Notes under the pieces: generated by a model
What the model was told of the DNA's origin: nothing
Seen by the model: only the letters and a program-made list of their open reading frames with translations
Database searches by the model: none
Position numbers and translations under genes: made by a program
Shown: piece after piece, positions 1-7,325 of the stretch
How the letters are laid out: each line of letters begins with the position of its first letter
Position numbering within the stretch: position 1 is the first letter of the stretch
Source: RGIG2945 sp045540355
GTDB taxonomy: Bacteria; Bacillota; Clostridia; Oscillospirales; Acutalibacteraceae
Reading direction: 5' to 3'
Length of the DNA: 25,430 nt
NCBI GenBank assembly: GCA_045540355.1
Contig: JAZQHB010000023.1
Span: 1 to 25,430 of the forward strand

Positions 1-129
1 CGTTATGCAAAAAAAGAGAGAAAGGTAGGGGTTGAAGAAACATCAGAAGGTTTGATATATGATAAGTTTTATAAAATACTTATAAGAGTATTGAAAGACC
101 TTAAAGATGATTCTGATAGCGAAGATTAA
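1..129 (+). CDS. C-terminal fragment of an unidentified protein
   Basis: The frame is open from base 1 to a TAA at 127-129 and gives 42 residues, highly charged, ending in an acidic tail (DDSDSED). The start lies upstream of the window. No family can be recognised from this fragment. A strong hairpin 30 bases downstream suits the end of a real transcription unit, which supports it being a gene. It could equally be a chance open frame, since only 129 bases are seen. Confidence 0.4.
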   Translation, partial: RYAKKERKVGVEETSEGLIYDKFYKILIRVLKDLKDDSDSED

Positions 130-160
130 AATATGGACTTAGTGATAGAACTTAATAATT

Positions 161-198
161 AAACGCACATCGTTAATTATAAATACGATGTGCGTTTT
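161..198. terminator. Bidirectional hairpin terminator
   Basis: A perfect 12-bp inverted repeat (AAACGCACATCG at 161-172 and its complement at 186-197) encloses a 13-base AT-rich loop and is flanked by A- and T-rich runs on both sides. It lies between the end of the + strand fragment at 129 and the end of the convergent ROK gene at 241, so it probably terminates both. Confidence 0.7.
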
Positions 199-240
199 AA
201 TTATTGATTTGAAATTATCAATAAGAATTTTTGGTTAGTA

Positions 241-1638
241 TTATTCATTAGTAGATGTCCATTTAATATTTATATGTTTATCGCTTTCAAAATTGTTCTT
301 GGCAAATCCGATGCCGAAATATGACAATGTTGCTGCCCCCAAGGCTACAATGTCAGCACGAGAATTGCCAAATATGATTTTACAAGAATTAGAAGATGTT
401 GACAACCCGGTTGCTAATTTTAATCTATCGACCTCATATTTTAATGGCTCTATGCCATTAAGAATCCTACCACTAAGCACGATAACGTCTAAATTTAAAA
501 TGTTAATCATCAAATTCATTAGGTGCATAATATAAGCTTTTAATAATTTGTAGCGGTAAGTATGTTCAGGCAAATGTAAGAGTTCATCGTCTGACGTATT
601 ATTTATATAAGACTCCTGATCATATGCATTAAATACTTTTGTTCTAATTTGATTTTCTAAACAGTTTTTAACGCCACAATAACAATAATGAGGATGTTCT
701 TGTTGCTTTTTTTCTACTTCATTTTTTTCTTCTAATTCCTTAGAGGTTAAATTGTTATTAACAAAACTTAAATCGGGTGGAAATAGATGACCAATTTCAC
801 CAACAGAATTACAAGACCCATGAAGCAATTTATTATCAATAATTATTCCCATACCAAGTCCTATTCCAAGATAAATACAACTAATATTTTTTTTGTTTCT
901 ATATTGATAATAAGTTTTACTTGAATATAAACTTTCCTTTTCGAAAACTGTTACTGCTTCCGTATCATGTCCAATAATAAAAGATATTTTATTATTGTCT
1001 AAAATATTCAATATACGAATATCAAATAATTCTATAAGAGAGGTTCCTACCAATCTTGATAAGTTTGGACTGAAACTCATTTTAAAAGTTTCGTCTTCGG
1101 AAAGACTATTACCAAAGACACCTGGAAAAGTAACTCCTATTCCCAAGAGATCAAAATCGGTTGAAGTTTTAAAAAAATCAATGACATTGAACAAAATTTC
1201 ATTACATAAATCAGAAATTCCCGTTGGAATATCGGGGGTATTGTAGCACACATATCCTTGTTCTAAATTGACGCTTTTATATTGGCAAACTTTTTTTAAG
1301 GAATCAAAAAGAGGATTAAAATATACATAGCAATCTAATTCTTTAATCGGTTTTAGATCGAAAGAAAGGATGCTAAATTTAGTTTCTGAACCACCAACAG
1401 CGATTCCTACGAAAAAACCGTATGTAGATTTAACTTCATATATTCCGTCTGAAGAAATAAAAACAGGACTATTTTTTTGTGCTAATACATTCTTTAAGGA
1501 TGCGTTAACAGTAGGCCAAGATGTTTCCATTGCCTTGCTAAGATATCTTTTATCGCTTGTGTGACATCGTCTAACAGCATCAATTAGAGGGGCGTTCTTT
1601 TTTAAAATATCAATCTTTTCTTTAACATCTAAACTCAT
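241..1638 (-). CDS. ROK-family transcriptional regulator (NagC/XylR-like)
   Basis: Predicted sugar-responsive repressor with an N-terminal winged helix-turn-helix followed by a ROK (sugar-kinase-fold) domain. The HTH is visible in the first ~55 residues (LSKAMETSWPTVNASLKNVL). The ROK domain shows the phosphate-binding loop LGIGLGMG with the following GEIGH (about residues 257-285 from the chosen start) and the zinc-site pattern CYCGVKNCLE, the family's CxCG..GCLE. I chose the ATG at 1636-1638 because GAAAG precedes it at normal spacing; an upstream ATG at 1680 would add 14 residues without a good ribosome site. Length, about 465 residues, is somewhat longer than typical ROK repressors (380-410), with a Glu/Lys-rich insertion before the CxC motif. 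No sugar-transport or kinase genes are adjacent, so the ligand and targets cannot be inferred. It faces away from the mobile region and may be chromosomal flank or cargo. Confidence 0.85.
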   Translation of the reverse strand: MSLDVKEKIDILKKNAPLIDAVRRCHTSDKRYLSKAMETSWPTVNASLKNVLAQKNSPVFISSDGIYEVKSTYGFFVGIAVGGSETKFSILSFDLKPIKELDCYVYFNPLFDSLKKVCQYKSVNLEQGYVCYNTPDIPTGISDLCNEILFNVIDFFKTSTDFDLLGIGVTFPGVFGNSLSEDETFKMSFSPNLSRLVGTSLIELFDIRILNILDNNKISFIIGHDTEAVTVFEKESLYSSKTYYQYRNKKNISCIYLGIGLGMGIIIDNKLLHGSCNSVGEIGHLFPPDLSFVNNNLTSKELEEKNEVEKKQQEHPHYCYCGVKNCLENQIRTKVFNAYDQESYINNTSDDELLHLPEHTYRYKLLKAYIMHLMNLMINILNLDVIVLSGRILNGIEPLKYEVDRLKLATGLSTSSNSCKIIFGNSRADIVALGAATLSYFGIGFAKNNFESDKHINIKWTSTNE

Positions 1639-1866
1639 ATAAATCACTTTCATACAATGTATTTTAGTGTATATTACCATTTTTTTTAAAAAAAATCAAT
1701 ATATTTTATTTAAAAAATATATATTACGCATCAGAAATATGCTATTTTTTACGGCAAATAAAGAGTAAATTTAGCACTATATCATAATAAAAATGGTTAT
1801 TTATTTTTTAATTGCAAATGTCATGTATTTAAATGTATCTTTCTTAATAATTTCACTGAGGATGTG

Positions 1867-2819
1867 ATGAAAATATCATTCATATTACCAGAAGCTATTA
1901 AAAAAACAAGAGAAATGGACCTGCTGACTTATCTGAAATTCTATGAGCCTAACGAGCTTAAAAGACTTTCAAGAAAAGTTTATTCCACTCGCACTCACGA
2001 CAGTTTGAAAATATCTAACGGACGGTGGATGTGGTGGTCAAGAGGTATAGGTGGCAAGAGTGCTCTCGACTATCTCATTAAAGTCAAAGGAATGCAATTC
2101 CTTGATGCGGTAGGTTTAATTCTCGACACACAGACAGTTATATCAAAGGAGGTTTATCACAAGGCAAAGCCGCCTCCCAAAAAGTTTTCTCTGCCGAAGA
2201 AAGCAGAGAATAATGACAAAGCAGTTTCATATCTTATGAGCCGAGCAATTTCCAGAGAAGTCATAGACTTTTTCATTGACAAGGGTATGCTTTACCAAAG
2301 CTCTTACCGAAACAATGTTGTCTTTGTCGGCTGCGATGAAAAAGGAACTGCAAGATACGCCACAATGCGTTCAACAAACACAAAAAGATTTTTCTGTGAT
2401 GTCAGCGGAAGCGATAAAAGATTTTCATTTCGTCTGACACAAAAGGATGCAGATACCATTCACATTTTTGAAAGTGCAATAGACTTACTTTCATATATGA
2501 CAATAGAAAAAATGCAAGGCGCTGATTTAAAAGATCAGTGCCTTGTTTCTCTTTCCGGCGTAAACATTACAAAGAAATTTTCTGTTGTACCCCTTGCTCT
2601 TTCATCGCTTGTAGAAAAGGGCGAAGGAATAAAAACAATTCATCTTCACCTCGATAACGATGAGCCGGGACAAAAGGTTCAGAACATCTTTCAAAAATTT
2701 TGTCTGAGAGGTATGAAGTTATAAATCATATTGTACCTTACGGAAAAGATGTGAACGATTATCTGTGTCATTTGAAAAATATCAATAAAAATTTTAATGA
2801 AAGGTCTGATGTCTTATGA
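1867..2819 (+). pseudogene. DUF3991/Toprim-domain protein, frameshifted near its C-terminus
   Basis: Mobile-element Toprim protein of the primase-like DUF3991 + Toprim family, found at the start of Tn1549-type transfer regions; a role in element DNA replication or processing is inferred. The N-terminal DUF3991 part shows RTHDSLKISNGRWMWWSRG and GGKSALDYLIKVKGM (residues ~40-75). The Toprim part shows FESAIDLLSYM and LHLDNDEPGQ. The frame that starts at ATG 1867 (a GTG lies at 1864) stops at 2724 after 285 residues. The expected family ending continues in the -1 frame: ERYEVINHIVPYGKDVNDYL from 2706, ending with TGA at 2817-2819. That stop overlaps the next ATG at 2816 in an ATGA arrangement, which argues this was the original end. 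The shift falls near the AAAAATTTT run at 2693-2701. It may be a true mutation, a sequencing or assembly error, or slippage. Confidence 0.8.
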
Positions 2820-3376
2820 GCGAATACAAGGTAACTATTACCGAGAAGTTGAAAAAAGATGTGTATGTAGAAGCGAGCAGCTTGGAAGAAGCACAGCACA
2901 TCGCAACAGAAAATTGGTACAAGGGTGATTACATTCTTGATGCCGATGATTTTTCTGAAATCAATTTTGATGCGGAAGAAGTTGAGCCGCAGGAAAAAAT
3001 AAAAGTTGTTCTTTTGCAGCCGGGAAAGATTGCAAAGGTAGCAGAGATTGATTCTTCTTACGAATCGTTTAAAGAAATTGTCGGCGGAGGAATTGATATG
3101 TATCAGCTTGACAGCAGAGTTGTTGTTCATAACCGTGACGGCAAGAACGACGGCTTGGATTATTGCCGAGCTATGCGTGATGAGAACGGACGAGTGCTTG
3201 ACATTATTGCCGGCACCTGTTTCGTTTGCGGAACAGCGAATGATAACGTATCAAGTCTTAACGAAGAAGAAATTTCAAAGACCTTGAAAGAATTTAAGCT
3301 TCCCGAAAGATTTTATTCCATTGGTGATGAAATCAACGCTATCCGTTTCAATCCCGAAAAAGATCTGAGCAGATAA
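2816..3376 (+). CDS. DpnD/PcfM-like plus DUF3846 protein
   Basis: A 186-residue protein of unknown function, common in clostridial conjugative elements. Two parts are visible. The first ~55 residues (EYKVTITEKLKKDVYVEASS, then an EEA..A.E.W helix) resemble the small DpnD/PcfM fold. From about residue 62 the pattern KVVLLQPGKIAKVAEID, then VGGGIDMYQLD, then a HNRDGKNDGLDYCRA stretch, matches DUF3846. The ATG overlaps the TGA of the frame-shifted upstream Toprim gene by four bases, indicating translational coupling. A 98% soluble, acidic composition and no membrane segment suggest a cytoplasmic protein. Family assignment is by eye. Confidence 0.75.
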   Translation: MSEYKVTITEKLKKDVYVEASSLEEAQHIATENWYKGDYILDADDFSEINFDAEEVEPQEKIKVVLLQPGKIAKVAEIDSSYESFKEIVGGGIDMYQLDSRVVVHNRDGKNDGLDYCRAMRDENGRVLDIIAGTCFVCGTANDNVSSLNEEEISKTLKEFKLPERFYSIGDEINAIRFNPEKDLSR

Positions 3377-3389
3377 GGAGGTGATGAAA

Positions 3390-3647
3390 ATGAAAGAGTA
3401 CAAAGTTATTGTTATGCAGGTCAGAAATATTGATATGAAGGTTATGGCTCGCTCCGATAAGGAAGCGGAAAGAAAAGTCAAGGACATCGTAGAGAACACT
3501 GACCTGCTTACAAAGTGTGCCGGTGACGAAGCTACGCTCATCAAAGCCTTCACCGAAGGTGAACACAACACGATTACGTGTGATGCGGATTGTGAAAATT
3601 GTCCTATGGACGATTACGAGGAATGCCTCATAGACGAACTCTATTAA
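3390..3647 (+). CDS. Small Cys-rich hypothetical, DpnD/PcfM-like N-terminus
   Basis: An 85-residue protein preceded by AAGGAGG at 3375-3381, eight bases before the ATG at 3390; in-frame GTG 3381 and ATG 3384 are too close to this site to be used. The N-terminal half (KEYKVIVMQVRNIDMKVMAR, then SDKEAERK) resembles the start of the preceding protein, suggesting a shared small fold. The C-terminus carries a Cys cluster (C-x3-C-x2-C-x7-C, in CDADCENCP and following) that could bind a metal. Function is unknown. Thirteen bases separate it from the upstream stop, so it is likely in the same operon. Confidence 0.65.
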   Translation: MKEYKVIVMQVRNIDMKVMARSDKEAERKVKDIVENTDLLTKCAGDEATLIKAFTEGEHNTITCDADCENCPMDDYEECLIDELY

Positions 3648-3675
3648 AACAGCAAAAATGATGGCATTAGTATTA

Positions 3676-3736
3676 ACAAGCAATGGATTTGTCCGGACAA
3701 ATCCGCTTGTTTAGGGGGTAACCCCTAAAAGACCCC
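3676..3736 (+). other. Candidate origin of transfer (oriT)
   Basis: A 20-bp perfect palindrome, GGATTTGTCCGGACAAATCC, lies at 3685-3704. It extends outward after a 3-base bulge by a 6-bp arm pair (ACAAGC 3676-3681 with GCTTGT 3705-3710). Right after it is a second hairpin, TTTAGGGG (3710-3717) with CCCCTAAA (3722-3729) and a 4-base loop, followed by GACCCC. The position, a non-coding gap just before mobC and the relaxase gene, and the paired inverted repeats plus G/C-run sequence are what MOB_P-type oriTs of Tn1549-like elements show. The exact nick site cannot be assigned by eye. The first palindrome could alternatively be an operator or terminator, but no T-run follows it. Confidence 0.6.
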
Positions 3737-3756
3737 AACGAAAGGAGGAAATGCCA

Positions 3757-3876
3757 ATGAGCACAGCAGCATCCGTATGTCTATTTCTGCTCGCTATCAC
3801 TTTAAATATTGCAGGAGCAGTTACCGTTGCAATTTTTAAAAGGAAAGGATTGATACCGTGCGAAGTAGACCTATAA
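3757..3876 (+). CDS. Small single-span membrane peptide
   Basis: A 39-residue frame (MSTAASVCLFLLAITLNIAG...) with an AAAGGAGG ribosome site at 3741-3748, eight bases before the ATG at 3757; an in-frame ATG at 3751 is too close. Residues ~5-27 form one hydrophobic segment, followed by FKRKG, so the C-terminus is probably cytoplasmic. It overlaps the start of mobC by 19 bases, suggesting translational coupling. Very short membrane peptides at this place are common in related elements, but I cannot assign it to a named family. The strong ribosome site is the main support. Confidence 0.55.
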   Translation: MSTAASVCLFLLAITLNIAGAVTVAIFKRKGLIPCEVDL

Positions 3877-4181
3877 GATTTGAAGTTTGTTTCAATAAAA
3901 AGGAATACGAAAACCTTTGCAGACTTTGTAAGGAAACAAAATTGAATAAAGGAAGGCTCATCCGTCTTTTAGTTGAAGGCTATGTACCGCCGCAGGCTCC
4001 GCCTGTTGATTATAAAAAACTCATTCGTGAAGTCAGAGCTGTCGGTAACAACATCAATCAGATTTTGTTTTATGTAAATACAAACGGAATTTTAAATGTA
4101 CCTGACTTAAATGTAGAGCTGAAAAAATTAAGAGAAGTTGAAAAGTTTATCCGTGAACATTACGAAGCAAAGAGGTACTGA
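3858..4181 (+). CDS. mobC: MobC-type relaxosome accessory protein
   Basis: A 107-residue DNA-binding accessory protein that helps the relaxase nick oriT. The N-terminal half (RPIRFEVCFNKKEYENLCRL, then KLNKGRLIRLLVEG) looks like a ribbon-helix-helix. The C-terminal half has the MobC signature REVRAVGNNINQILFYVNTNG followed by a leucine-rich helix. It starts with GTG, preceded by AGGAAAGG at 3841-3848. It lies just after the candidate oriT and one base before the relaxase start, the standard order for MOB_P systems. Confidence 0.85.
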   Translation: MRSRPIRFEVCFNKKEYENLCRLCKETKLNKGRLIRLLVEGYVPPQAPPVDYKKLIREVRAVGNNINQILFYVNTNGILNVPDLNVELKKLREVEKFIREHYEAKRY

Positions 4182-4182
4182 T

Positions 4183-5514
4183 TTGGCAACGGTTAGTCTT
4201 TGGAAAGTTGATAACAGGCTCGACCATGTGATTAACTATGCAGCAAACATTGAAAAAACCTCTCTTAAAGACAAAGAAGATTTAAAAGATGTACTCGACT
4301 ATGCAACAAGGTCATCGAAGACAGAAAAGAAACTTTTTGTTAACGCTCTTAACTGCACTCCTGCCTCTGCTTACGAACAGATGCAGGAAACAAAAAAAGA
4401 ATACGGCAAGAAAAACGGTATATTGGCTTTTCACGGTTATCAATCTTTTGCACCGGGTGAAGTTACGCCCGAAGTAGCACACGAAATCGGAATGAAGTTT
4501 GCAGAGCAAATGTGGGGTGACAGCTTTGAAGTAGTTGTAGCCACACACCTTGATACCGATTGCTGTCATAATCATTTCGTCCTTAATTCCGTTTCATTTG
4601 TTGACGGAAAAAAATATAACTCTTGTAAAGCAAACAACAGACGAATGAGAGAATTGTCTGACAATCTTTGCCGTGAGTACGGTCTATCTGTGATTGAAAA
4701 TCCCGGACCTTCAAAACACATAAGCCGTTATGAGTATATGGAGGAAAAGGCCGGTAAGATTACAAAGAATGTAATCTTCAGAAAAGATATTGATGAGTGT
4801 ATTCTTCTCTCAGAAAATGAAAATGATTTTTTCAGAGAGATGAGAAAGAGAGGCTATACATTTGATTTCAGTCACAAGTATGTTACTCTGTCGCATCCGT
4901 TGTTTCCGAAAGCAAGACGATTAAGAAACCTCGGACAAGAGTACGAACCCGACAGACTTGCCGAGCGTATCGAAGAAAACATACGAAGAAAAAAGGTTGA
5001 CCTTCCCGAACAGGATAACACTGTTGAAGATTACCTTGAGGATTTGGACAATGAAAATTATCAGCAGGTCTATGTTCGTTTCGTTACGGTTGTAAAGATT
5101 GTTAAGACAAGACCTGAAAGAAACAGAGAATTACAAAAGCGATTCTTTCAGGAGGTCAGAAAGCTTGACCGTCTGATTGAACAGCAAAATCTTTTGTGTG
5201 ACAACGATATTGAAAGCTACGAGCAGTTAGAACAGTTCAGTTCTTCTCGTAAGGATGAATTGACAGAGCTTACAAAGGCAAGAGATATTCTTCGTAACAA
5301 ACTTAAAGTCGCAATAAGAAGCGGTGATGAAAAAGAAGAAAACGAAATCAGAGAACACATCTCCAATCTCTCCGTAATGATTAAAAAGCTGCGGAGAGAT
5401 ATTGTTATTTGCGACAGAATTGAAAAACAAAAGCCTGTAATTGACGAGCGAATAGAGCAGGCTAAAGAATCTAACAGCAGGAAGGAGTTGATGAATTATG
5501 AACGCATCAGGTGA
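4183..5514 (+). CDS. MOB_P-type relaxase (MobA/VirD2-like)
   Basis: DNA-strand transferase that nicks oriT, stays covalently bound to the 5' end and is carried into the recipient. The N-terminal relaxase domain shows the likely catalytic tyrosine Y19 in DHVINYAANIEKT and the metal-binding motif HLDTDCCHNHF, with H122, H129 and H131. The C-terminal ~150 residues are charged helical, likely coiled coil (EENEIREHISNLSVMIKKLR). I chose TTG at 4183 because AGAGGT precedes it, it lies one base after the MobC TGA, and it gives the family-like start MATVSLWKVDNRLDHVINYA; a TTG at 4138 would add 15 residues inside mobC. Length, 443 residues, is in the usual range. Its last 17 bases overlap the next gene. 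Confidence 0.88.
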   Translation: MATVSLWKVDNRLDHVINYAANIEKTSLKDKEDLKDVLDYATRSSKTEKKLFVNALNCTPASAYEQMQETKKEYGKKNGILAFHGYQSFAPGEVTPEVAHEIGMKFAEQMWGDSFEVVVATHLDTDCCHNHFVLNSVSFVDGKKYNSCKANNRRMRELSDNLCREYGLSVIENPGPSKHISRYEYMEEKAGKITKNVIFRKDIDECILLSENENDFFREMRKRGYTFDFSHKYVTLSHPLFPKARRLRNLGQEYEPDRLAERIEENIRRKKVDLPEQDNTVEDYLEDLDNENYQQVYVRFVTVVKIVKTRPERNRELQKRFFQEVRKLDRLIEQQNLLCDNDIESYEQLEQFSSSRKDELTELTKARDILRNKLKVAIRSGDEKEENEIREHISNLSVMIKKLRRDIVICDRIEKQKPVIDERIEQAKESNSRKELMNYERIR

Positions 5515-6292
5515 TGCTGCCGAACAAATTGTGCGAATGACTTTGGAAGGAGTTCAGGTGGCTGCAAAGATTACGGGTGACAATGTAGAGCGTCTTGCCA
5601 ACTTGCTTATTATCGCAATGAAGGATAATTCTAATACTTCAGTAGGTAAAGCTTCTCTTACAAAAATGCTTAAAACAAATAAGCCGATTAAGGTTTTTGA
5701 AATCAAAGACGAACACCTCAGAAAGTTTTGCGAGGAAGCAAAGCGTTACGGGGTTATGTATCATGTTCTCAAAGATAACAAAGCCAAAGACGGTAAGTGT
5801 GACATTATGGTAAGAGAAGAAGATGCAGAAAAGGTCAACCGAATTTTTGAACGCTTCCAGCTCGGTACACCAAATCAGATGACAATACGAAAAGCGGTTA
5901 AGAAATCTATGGAAGGCAGACAGGATGTGCCCAACAGAAGTACACCCGGTCAGATGCCGACTAATGAATTTATTGAACGGCTTTTCAGCAAAAAGCAACA
6001 GCAACAAGAGAAGAGTTATTCTACGAACCCTTCTCAGGCGAGGACGGAAAAATCCCGTCTGTCCGAGCCTACTTCCGTGAGCAGAGGAGCTCAGGGTTAC
6101 TCAAGGGACGAAAGTGATGCGGCTTTGCGACCTTCTGTAAGAGGAAAGCTTAAACTTTACCAAGAAGAAATTGAAAGAGAAAAAGCAAAGGAAAAGTCCG
6201 CACCGAAGAAAAATTCACAAAGCAAAGCACCTACACATCAAAACAATAAAAATAAAAAGAAGAAAGGAAATAAAGAACATGTCAGAGGTTAA
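5498..6292 (+). CDS. PcfB/DUF3801-family conjugation protein
   Basis: A 264-residue cytoplasmic protein. The first ~120 residues match the DUF3801/PcfB family (EQIVRMTLEGVQVAAKITGD, PIKVFEIKDEHLRKFCEEAK, YGVMYHVLKDNKAKDGKCDI, then RIFERF). PcfB-like proteins of enterococcal plasmids act with the relaxase and bind the coupling protein; that role is inferred here. The C-terminal half is Gln, Ser, Lys and Asn rich and ends in a basic tail (NKNKKKKGNKEHVRG), so it is probably disordered and able to bind DNA. It starts inside the relaxase gene (17-base overlap), and the following gene starts inside its own 3' end, so all three are likely co-translated. Confidence 0.8.
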   Translation: MNASGDAAEQIVRMTLEGVQVAAKITGDNVERLANLLIIAMKDNSNTSVGKASLTKMLKTNKPIKVFEIKDEHLRKFCEEAKRYGVMYHVLKDNKAKDGKCDIMVREEDAEKVNRIFERFQLGTPNQMTIRKAVKKSMEGRQDVPNRSTPGQMPTNEFIERLFSKKQQQQEKSYSTNPSQARTEKSRLSEPTSVSRGAQGYSRDESDAALRPSVRGKLKLYQEEIEREKAKEKSAPKKNSQSKAPTHQNNKNKKKKGNKEHVRG

Positions 6293-7121
6293 AGAAAATT
6301 CAAACGAAACTTTTAACAAAGACGATTGGAAAAAGCAGAGGCTGGAAAGCAGAGCAAGGGCTTATGAAATGCTTGAAGAAGGTACAAAGAGTTTAACTGA
6401 CACAGATAAGTTCAAATCTTATCTTGATGTTCAGAGCCGCTTTGACAGATACTCTGTAAGCAACGCAATCTTGGTAACACATCAGATGCCCGAAGCGACA
6501 AAGCTCGGCGACTCAAAGTATTGGCAGGAGCAGGGCGTATATATCAACAAGGGTGAAAAGGCAATTACAATCCTTGAGCCGGGAAAAGAATTTACAAGAG
6601 AGGACGGCACAACGGGAGTTAGCTACAATGCGAAGAAGGTCTTTGACATAACACAGACAGATGCTGATGACACTCGCAGAAACAGAAAGCTCCCCAACGA
6701 AAACATACTTATTAAGATTCTTGTTAAGACTTCTCCCGTTCCCGTTGAGATAAGAAGTGATTTGCCCGAAGGCATTCCCGCAATCTATGATTCGGAAAAA
6801 AATGAAATCCATATTATGCAGGGTATGTCCGCAGAGGAAATATTCAGAGCACTTTCAAAGGAAATCGCTCACGCAGGTATGGACAAGGGCGAATACGACC
6901 GTGAAGCAAATGAATTCACGGCAAGAGCTGTTTCCTACATCACTTGCAGAAGAATGGGCTTTGAGCCTGAAAGCTTTGAAAAGAACGAGAAACTTTTTGA
7001 GGACAGAAGTCCGAAGGAAATCAGAAAAGAACTTTCAAAAATCCGCAGCGAAGCCAACTCAATTATTACATCGATGGAAAAAACAATCGAGGCAAGAGCG
7101 AGAAACAGAGATGCGAGATAA
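6279..7121 (+). CDS. ArdC N-terminal-like (antirestriction-type) protein
   Basis: A 280-residue protein. The N-terminal ~110 residues follow the ArdC-N/DUF1738 pattern: a helical start, then YSVSNAILVTHQMPEATKLG, QGVYINKGEKAITILEPG, and KKVFDITQT. ArdC-type domains bind single-stranded DNA and protect incoming plasmid DNA from restriction. The second half resembles the linked zinc-peptidase-like domain, but the expected HExxH reads KEIAH (K194, E195, H198), so the first histidine is missing, while the later EANEFTARAVSYITCRRMG helix is kept. It is probably not an active peptidase. The start at ATG 6279 has GAAAGG upstream and overlaps the pcfB-like gene by 14 bases. The order is typical of Tn1549-type operons. 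Confidence 0.75.
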   Translation: MSEVKENSNETFNKDDWKKQRLESRARAYEMLEEGTKSLTDTDKFKSYLDVQSRFDRYSVSNAILVTHQMPEATKLGDSKYWQEQGVYINKGEKAITILEPGKEFTREDGTTGVSYNAKKVFDITQTDADDTRRNRKLPNENILIKILVKTSPVPVEIRSDLPEGIPAIYDSEKNEIHIMQGMSAEEIFRALSKEIAHAGMDKGEYDREANEFTARAVSYITCRRMGFEPESFEKNEKLFEDRSPKEIRKELSKIRSEANSIITSMEKTIEARARNRDAR

Positions 7122-7133
7122 AGGAGTGTTAGT

Positions 7134-7325
7134 ATGAGGTCACGAAAGCGTGTAATAGCTCTGGACGACTTTGAACACAACCTTTTGATTAACGGCTTTA
7201 ACGAATTTCGCAATATGCTTCTTGAAGAAGAAAAACCGACAGAAGATGTCGATGAATTACTGCTGAAAATAATTGATGCACCTCTTGAAAAAGATAAGAG
7301 GAGAAGCGGATATGAAGCAAGATAG
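7134..7325 (+). CDS. Small hypothetical protein before virD4
   Basis: A 63-residue soluble protein (MRSRKRVIALDDFEHNLLIN...), predominantly helical, with basic ends and an acidic middle. AAAGGAG precedes the ATG at normal spacing, and the gene overlaps the virD4 start by 14 bases. Small proteins of this kind are regularly seen just before the coupling-protein gene in related elements. No motif indicates a function. Confidence 0.65.
   Translation: MRSRKRVIALDDFEHNLLINGFNEFRNMLLEEEKPTEDVDELLLKIIDAPLEKDKRRSGYEAR

Noticed and set aside
1681..1863. Divergent promoters between the ROK and Toprim genes
   Set aside because: The region is so AT-rich that several TATAAT-like boxes can be drawn, none with a convincing -35 partner.
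2768..3130. Opposite-strand open frame over the DUF3846 gene
   Set aside because: Phe/Leu-rich product, no start signals, and the + strand has a clear family match and coupling to its neighbours.
3685..3704. 20-bp palindrome as a transcription terminator
   Set aside because: No T-run follows, and a second G/C hairpin and the relaxase genes make an oriT more likely.
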